Assembly: GCA_016789305.1 (NCBI GenBank)
Contig: JAEURJ010000018.1
Coordinates: forward strand, 1-64,000
Source: Anaerolineales bacterium
Lineage (GTDB): Bacteria; Chloroflexota; Anaerolineae; Anaerolineales; Villigracilaceae
Direction of reading: 5' to 3'
DNA: 64,000 bases
Position 1 is the stretch's first letter; the number at the start of each line of letters is the position of its first letter. The position numbers and the translations under genes were made by a program. Below the pieces are notes generated by a model. The model was not told where the DNA came from. It ran no database searches and saw only the letters and a list, made by a program, of their open reading frames with translations. Positions 59,238 to 64,000 of the stretch are shown in pieces.

Positions 59238-61161
59238 AATTCTCTCCTAAACGTTCAAGAATTTTGTCAACATCATAGACACATCCACCCCATGTGCCGC
59301 CACTGAGATTTTGAAGCGCAGCCCACAGACGGGTATCCTCTGGAAGATCAGAATTCCTCTGCAAGGAAGAATGAAGCGGACGGGTATCCAAAACTTGTTT
59401 CCCTACTTCCGCGTCAAATCGGCGGCCATTTTCACCGATCAAATCAATCGTCCCGGATAAATTCAATCGATCGACGATAATCTGAATCATGTCGCCATCC
59501 TGCACGCGCCCGAGCGGTCCACCCGCCAAAGCCTCCGGCCCCACATGACCAATACATGCTCCCGTGCTTACGCCGCTAAATCGGGCATCGGTGATCAATG
59601 CAATTGTTTTTCCTTCGGGCAGGTACCGTAAGGCGGAAGTAAGCTGGTAGGTCTCTTCCATTCCCGTACCCATTGGCCCGCAACCCATCAACACAATCAC
59701 ATCCCCGGCACAAATTGGATTTTCACTTAATCCCTTCACCGCCGCAATCGCATCCCTTTCTTTTGTAAAGACACGAGCGGGTCCGATCTTTCGATATACT
59801 CCATCGGCATCCACAACACCCGGATCAATGGACGTGCTTTTGATGATGGATCCTTGCGGAGCGAGATTCCCTGTCAAGAAAGCGACCGTGCCTGTTAACC
59901 CGCGCTTTCGTGCAACCGCCGGATTCATAATCACTTCATCAGGAAGAATGCCATCCAATTCTTCAAGACGTTCACGAACCTTCCGACGCCGCTCGCTATG
60001 CTGCCATTCATTTAAGACATCATCCAGAGTGGAGCCATTTACAGTTTGAGCATTCAACTTCAACAAACCGAGTCTGCGCAAATGCAGCATGACCTCGGGA
60101 ACTCCACCAGCCAGAAAGACCTGTACTGTTCCAAATCCGATCGGTCCATTCGGCATGGCGTCCACAAGCCGCGGCGTTTCCCTGTTGACTCGAATCCAAT
60201 CTTCAACGGTCGGACGAGTCAACTTTGCTGCATGCGCAATCGCAGGAATGTGAAGCAATAAGTTTGTGCTGCCGCCAAATGCCGCATGAACAACCATCGC
60301 GTTATGAATTGAATCATCGGTCAAAACATCGCCGGTTGTTTTCTTTTGGAGATTCATTTCCATTAACGTCCTGGCAGAACGCCGAGCCATATCCAGCCAA
60401 ATGGATTGACCAGACGGTGCCAACGCTGAATGTGTCACTGCAAGACCCAACGCTTCCGCCACTACCTGACTGGTTGCCGCCGTCCCGAGAAATTGACACC
60501 CGCCCCCGGGCGATGCACAGGCACGACAGCCCAATTCAGAGGCGGCTTCAAGGGTGATCAATCCATGAGAAAACCGGGCCCCAAGAGATTGGACTTTACC
60601 GGCATCCTCCCCGGATTCAGGCAATAAAGTCACACCACCGGGCACGATCACGCATGGCAAAGATCGTTGGGCAGCAAGTGCGATCATCATGGCAGGCAGG
60701 CCTTTATCGCAAGTGGCAATTCCAAGCACTCCCTGCCGCGTGGGCAAGGAACGAATCAATCTTCGCAGCACAACGGCGGCATCATTTCGATACGCCAGGC
60801 TATCCATCATGCCGGTCGTTCCCTGTGTTCTTCCATCACAGGGGTCACTCACAAAACCTGCAAACGGAATTGCTTTGCCCTTCTTAAATTCTTCTGCGGC
60901 GGCTTGGGCTAATAAACCAACTTCCCAATGGCCTGTGTGATATCCCAATGCAATCGGTGAGCCATCTTCAGCACGAATCCCGCCTTGTGTACTGAGGATT
61001 AAGTATTCATCTTTACCAAGGTCTGAAGGACTCCAGCCCATTGCGGCATCCTGGGTCCACCCAAAGATGTTTCCGCTTGGAGCGCTGGTCAAAAAATCAG
61101 GTTCGAGTGGCAGGCGTCCCGCAGGGCCGGAAGCGTGGGTTTTTACATCATAAAGACTCAT
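59218..61161 (-). CDS. IlvD/Edd-family sugar-acid dehydratase, YjhG/YagF type (xylonate dehydratase)
   Basis: A 647-residue iron-sulfur dehydratase that removes water from a pentonate such as D-xylonate to give the 2-keto-3-deoxy acid. Cysteines for the cluster are seen in SDPCDGRTQGTTGM (about residue 106) and GIATCDKGLPAMM (about residue 148), with the family motif ITDARFSGVSTGACIGHVGP near the C-terminus (about residue 530). Length and N-terminus (HASGPAGRLPLEPDFLTSAP) fit the YjhG/YagF subgroup rather than IlvD itself. It lies three bases behind the aldehyde dehydrogenase gene. Confidence 0.92.
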   Translation of the reverse strand: MSLYDVKTHASGPAGRLPLEPDFLTSAPSGNIFGWTQDAAMGWSPSDLGKDEYLILSTQGGIRAEDGSPIALGYHTGHWEVGLLAQAAAEEFKKGKAIPFAGFVSDPCDGRTQGTTGMMDSLAYRNDAAVVLRRLIRSLPTRQGVLGIATCDKGLPAMMIALAAQRSLPCVIVPGGVTLLPESGEDAGKVQSLGARFSHGLITLEAASELGCRACASPGGGCQFLGTAATSQVVAEALGLAVTHSALAPSGQSIWLDMARRSARTLMEMNLQKKTTGDVLTDDSIHNAMVVHAAFGGSTNLLLHIPAIAHAAKLTRPTVEDWIRVNRETPRLVDAMPNGPIGFGTVQVFLAGGVPEVMLHLRRLGLLKLNAQTVNGSTLDDVLNEWQHSERRRKVRERLEELDGILPDEVIMNPAVARKRGLTGTVAFLTGNLAPQGSIIKSTSIDPGVVDADGVYRKIGPARVFTKERDAIAAVKGLSENPICAGDVIVLMGCGPMGTGMEETYQLTSALRYLPEGKTIALITDARFSGVSTGACIGHVGPEALAGGPLGRVQDGDMIQIIVDRLNLSGTIDLIGENGRRFDAEVGKQVLDTRPLHSSLQRNSDLPEDTRLWAALQNLSGGTWGGCVYDVDKILERLGENYVADKA

Positions 61162-61164
61162 CGG

Positions 61165-62622
61165 TCACGATCCATGCCCTACATATATTGTCTTTGTGCG
61201 GGTGTAGAAATCAATCGCAGCCTGCCCCATTTCCTTAAATGTGTTCGCGCTGGATTGTTTAAAACCACCAAACGGAGCGTTGAGCGCAAGCCCCGTGGTG
61301 GGCTCATTGATTTTCACCACACCGGCTTCCACATTGTTGGCGAACGCAAATGCATGTTTCAAGTTGTTGGTGACCACGCCGGCAGATAAGCCAAAAGAGA
61401 TCGCGTTTGTTTTTTCGATTGCATCATCAATATTTTTTGCCCGAATGATGCTGATCACCGGACCAAAAATTTCCTCCTGCGCAATTCGCATCGTTGGCTG
61501 AACGTGATCAAATATGGTCGGCTGTGCATAATAACCAGACGCGTCATCTACCTCCCCACCTATTAATAATTTTGCGCCCTCCGATTTTCCAATTGTCATA
61601 TATTCCTGATCAACTCTTAATTGATCCAAATTAACCACTGGCCCCATTTGTACGTTCGATTCAATTCCATTCCCGACGATCAAATTACGCGTTGCTTTTA
61701 CCAGCGCCGCAATATATGCCTCTGCAATATCTTCTTCCACAATGACACGACTTGTCGCGGTACACGCCTGCCCTGTTAACCCAAATCCGCCTTTGACCGT
61801 CAAATCGACTGCCAGATTTAAGTCCGCATCCTTTAAAACAACCAATGCGTTCTTGCCACCCATTTCCAACTGCACACGAGTCATGTTTTTGATGGCATGT
61901 TGATAAATCTGTGCACCAACTGCATGTGAACCCGTGAAACTAATGCCATTGACTTTTGAGCTGCCTACCATTTCGGTGCCAATGATTGCACCATCTCCTG
62001 TTAAATAGTTTATGACTCCCTTCGGCAGGCCGGCTTCCATCAATGCTTCCACGAGCATGAGTGCTGTCAGCGGAGAATCTTCAGCTGGCTTGAAAATTAC
62101 AGTGTTTCCATATATCAAGGCCGGCGCAATCTTCCAGGCCGGGATTGCAATTGGAAAATTCCAGGGTGTGATTATACTGATCACACCTAATGCTTCACGG
62201 CGGGTATAAAGCAACTCGCCATTCATACTACTCGGGAGTGCCTCGCCACCCGACCGCCAGCCTTCGCCTGCATAATATCGAAAGATATCGCGTGCCCGTG
62301 CAACTTCCCCTCTGGCTTCAGCCAACGTTTTGCCTTCCTCACGAGTTAAAGTAGTGGCAATCTCTTCAAGGCGACCATGTATGATTTGGCTGGCTTTTTC
62401 TAGAATTGCTCCACGACCTGGCGCCGGCATATTCGACCATCCGGGAAGCGCCGCGTAAGCTGATTCAATTGCTTCTTGAGTATCTTGTATAGACGCTTTT
62501 GGAAACAAACCCACAACCTCTCCATGATTAGCTGGGCTGCGATTTTCAAAAAATTCCGTTGTCTGATTAACTTTCCATTCACCATTAATTAAATTTTGAT
62601 AAGTCCTAATTTTTGTTGTCAT
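61165..62622 (-). CDS. Aldehyde dehydrogenase, probable alpha-ketoglutarate semialdehyde dehydrogenase
   Basis: A 485-residue NAD(P)-dependent aldehyde dehydrogenase. Visible are the cofactor region ITPWNFPIAIPAWKIAPAL (about residue 148), SFTGSHAVGAQIYQHA (about residue 224), the general-base Glu in LEMGGKNALV (about residue 252) and the catalytic Cys in GQACTATSRVIVEE (about residue 286). The GQACTA form is frequent in 2,5-dioxovalerate dehydrogenases. With the two genes behind it, it completes a Weimberg pathway from pentonate to 2-oxoglutarate. The start at 62622 has GGAGAAAT; the frame from 62709 crosses the operator and is not coding. Confidence 0.9.
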   Translation of the reverse strand: MTTKIRTYQNLINGEWKVNQTTEFFENRSPANHGEVVGLFPKASIQDTQEAIESAYAALPGWSNMPAPGRGAILEKASQIIHGRLEEIATTLTREEGKTLAEARGEVARARDIFRYYAGEGWRSGGEALPSSMNGELLYTRREALGVISIITPWNFPIAIPAWKIAPALIYGNTVIFKPAEDSPLTALMLVEALMEAGLPKGVINYLTGDGAIIGTEMVGSSKVNGISFTGSHAVGAQIYQHAIKNMTRVQLEMGGKNALVVLKDADLNLAVDLTVKGGFGLTGQACTATSRVIVEEDIAEAYIAALVKATRNLIVGNGIESNVQMGPVVNLDQLRVDQEYMTIGKSEGAKLLIGGEVDDASGYYAQPTIFDHVQPTMRIAQEEIFGPVISIIRAKNIDDAIEKTNAISFGLSAGVVTNNLKHAFAFANNVEAGVVKINEPTTGLALNAPFGGFKQSSANTFKEMGQAAIDFYTRTKTIYVGHGS

Positions 62623-62661
62623 TTTATTTCTCCAGGAAAGGCACCCATTTGGGGAAGGCTC

Positions 62662-62690
62662 TTGACTTAAGGTAGTAGATTTGCTACAAT
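62662..62690 (+). promoter_or_regulatory. Promoter of the lacI-type gene
   Basis: TTGACT (62662-62667), 17 bases, then TACAAT (62685-62690). The operator at 62694-62709 covers the expected transcription start. Confidence 0.8.
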
Positions 62691-62693
62691 AAT

Positions 62694-62709
62694 TTGGAAA
62701 CGCTTCCAA
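62694..62709. promoter_or_regulatory. LacI-family operator O1
   Basis: TTGGAAACGCTTCCAA is a near-perfect palindrome with the central CG and TTCCAA arms usual for LacI-family operators. It stands between the divergent lacI gene and the pentose operon and can repress both. Confidence 0.85.
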
Positions 62710-62775
62710 TTTTAGCGCAATAATACTACAAAAAACAGCAAAATTCTGTTTTTAGAGAGTCAGGAACCCTTGTTA

Positions 62776-63834
62776 ATGTCAAAAAAAGGTGTAAGCGCTT
62801 CCAAACAAGCCACCACGTCCAAAGTCACCATTGTGGATGTGGCCGAAAAGGCCGGCGTTTCCCTTGGAACTGTTTCCCGTGTGATCAACAACGATATTCA
62901 CGTGGCAACCGAAACTCGTGAACGGGTTTTGGCAGTAACAAAAGAACTGGGGTATGTTGCAAATCGGCAGGCGCGCAGTCTGGCAGGCGGGAAAACCAAC
63001 ACGATCGGCGTGATCGTTCGAGATCTGGGAACTGGCTATATTGGTGAAATCATCCGTGGGATTGACTCTGAACTTAATCTAAGCGGTGTAGATCTGGTTC
63101 TATACACCACCCATCGAATGGTAAGCAAAGAGGCCAGTTATGTAGCCAGCCTTGCCCAAGGCATGGTTGACGGCCTCTTACTGGTCTTGCCGCGCAGCCC
63201 AGTAGACTACATTGGTACATTAATGGAACACAACTTCCCATTTGTTTTGATCGACCATCAGGGAACAGGCACGGATTGTCCCGCAGTTGGGGCAACCAAT
63301 TGGCAGGGCGCTTATAACGCAACGGAATACTTGATTAAGATGGGTCATCAACGAATCGGATTTATCACCGGCTCAATGGATTTGGGATGCGCAGAAGACC
63401 GCCTGCAAGGATATCGCTCTGCGCTCCGCACGCATCACATCACCGAGGACGCTGAACTTATTTACGAAGGGGATTTTCTTCAAACTGACGGATATACAGG
63501 AGCATCCGCCCTGTTAGACCTGCCAAATCCGCCGACTGCTATTTTCGCTTCCAATGATGTGATGGCAATGGGGGTGATGGATGCAGTTCGAAATCGCGGA
63601 TTGCGTGTGCCAAACGATATTTCTGTGATCGGTTTTGACAATATTCCTCAATCTGCAATGGTTTTCCCCACACTAACTACTGTCCAACAACCACTTGAAC
63701 AAATGGGCCGCGTTGCCACCCAAATGTTACTTGGAATTTTGAAGACCCCTGAAAAGGAAAGTGGACGAATCGAACTACCAACTGAACTACTCGTCCGAAA
63801 CTCTACCTCTGCCCCAATAGACAGGGCTGGCTAA
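62776..63834 (+). CDS. LacI family transcriptional regulator
   Basis: A 352-residue repressor. The DNA-binding domain is VTIVDVAEKAGVSLGTVSRVINND (in two parts, residues about 17-40) with the hinge NRQARSLAGGKTNTIGVIV. The periplasmic-binding-protein-like domain (about residues 75-345) contains ADRL-type and effector-contact segments such as FITGSMDLGCAEDRLQGYRS and ASNDVMAMGVMDAVRNRGL. It is divergent from the pentose operon and its own gene carries a second operator. The inducer is probably a pentose or sugar acid. The ATG at 62776 is preferred to a TTG at 62770. Confidence 0.92.
   Translation: MSKKGVSASKQATTSKVTIVDVAEKAGVSLGTVSRVINNDIHVATETRERVLAVTKELGYVANRQARSLAGGKTNTIGVIVRDLGTGYIGEIIRGIDSELNLSGVDLVLYTTHRMVSKEASYVASLAQGMVDGLLLVLPRSPVDYIGTLMEHNFPFVLIDHQGTGTDCPAVGATNWQGAYNATEYLIKMGHQRIGFITGSMDLGCAEDRLQGYRSALRTHHITEDAELIYEGDFLQTDGYTGASALLDLPNPPTAIFASNDVMAMGVMDAVRNRGLRVPNDISVIGFDNIPQSAMVFPTLTTVQQPLEQMGRVATQMLLGILKTPEKESGRIELPTELLVRNSTSAPIDRAG
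62790..62804. promoter_or_regulatory. LacI-family operator O2 inside the regulator gene
   Basis: TGTAAGCGCTTCCAA lies in codons 5 to 10 of the regulator gene. It shares AAGCGCTTCCAA-type core bases with O1, and the centres are about 96 bases apart, a distance suitable for looping. Confidence 0.7.
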
Positions 63835-63983
63835 ACGGTCAAGTCACACCAGCCCTGCTTTAACATGTGGGATCCCTCTCGAAGAAAGGAGAGCCAACAT
63901 ATCTAAATTATACGCCAATAACACCTCCCCGTTTGCGACCATAGAACAGCAATCAATTTATTTGAATCTATAAGGAGAAGAAT

Positions 63984-64000
63984 ATGTTACGTAAAGTTTA
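63984..64000 (+). CDS. Start of a gene cut by the window edge
   Basis: AAGGAG stands seven bases before an ATG at 63984, and the frame MLRKV is open to the end of the window. The position behind a LacI regulator in a pentose locus makes a sugar ABC transporter binding protein likely, but five codons do not show it. The 149 bases between the lacI stop and this start contain no gene. Confidence 0.5.

Noticed and set aside
1..64000. CRISPR arrays, tRNA and rRNA genes, phage or transposase genes
   Set aside because: I found no regularly spaced repeats, cloverleaf with a CCA-like end, rRNA segments or recombinase motifs on either strand by reading; a covariance-model search could still find a tRNA.

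Overview
The window looks like the chromosome of a Chloroflexota bacterium, probably class Anaerolineae. This is inferred from gene style and content and has not been tested by any search. The signs are moderate GC, abundant Shine-Dalgarno (AGGAG-type) starts mixed with apparently leaderless ones, a large MalT-like LuxR regulator, several DUF-type membrane proteins, and many short dispersed inverted repeats between genes. There is no phage, transposase, CRISPR array, tRNA or rRNA that I can support.

Layout. (1) 1-5.5 kb: a TetR-controlled pair of MacB/FtsX-type ABC permeases (minus strand) with a triple tandem operator, an orphan membrane protein, a DUF3597 protein and a full-length comM (YifB). 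(2) 5.4-16 kb: an eight-gene minus-strand cluster made of a molybdenum aldehyde oxidoreductase (mop type), an FAD/dicluster oxidoreductase, a small zinc-ribbon redox protein, a methyltransferase, a C-GCAxxG-C-C protein, a radical SAM protein, an AMP-dependent CoA ligase and XdhC. It appears colinear with the poorly understood DVU_1552-1559 region of Desulfovibrio vulgaris. A divergent padR gene stands at its head. (3) 16.9-21.1 kb: an ECF42-type sigma-factor module (two YCII/DGPF proteins, SDR, GyrI-like protein, sigma factor with TPR-like tail) bracketed by two degraded copies of the comM 3' end. Both YCII genes have the same TGTCGA-N17-CGAC promoter.

(4) 21.1-28.7 kb: a leaderless MalT-like regulator followed by a run of small membrane proteins, an MDR-type dehydrogenase and a DUF2938 protein. 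A 135-bp upstream control block occurs twice here. (5) 29.2-44.9 kb: the most interesting region. It is an 11-gene, tightly overlapping plus-strand operon with four B12-binding-type radical SAM enzymes, two radical SAM/SPASM enzymes, a fatty-acid-desaturase-like membrane di-iron enzyme, a Rieske oxygenase, two GNAT-like proteins and a plant-GH3-like adenylating enzyme. It converges on a crtB-crtI (phytoene synthase/desaturase) pair. I read it as an undescribed pathway for a modified isoprenoid or lipid; the product is unknown.

(6) 45-48.4 kb: lipoprotein esterase, DUF998 protein, methyltransferase and a membrane protein (minus). (7) 48.7-54.5 kb: a broken gluconokinase next to intact gnd, then an NmlR/AdhR-like MerR regulator with a classic 19-bp-spacer operator-promoter driving an LLM oxidoreductase, a zinc alcohol dehydrogenase and an aldo/keto reductase, then a galactokinase remnant. 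(8) 54.6-64 kb: hemicellulose and pentose use: GH51 arabinofuranosidase, GH3-family beta-glucosidase, and a Weimberg-type (non-phosphorylative pentose oxidation) operon of aldehyde dehydrogenase, sugar-acid dehydratase and FAH-family 2-keto-3-deoxy-acid dehydratase, opposed by a LacI regulator with two operators. A further gene begins at the right edge.
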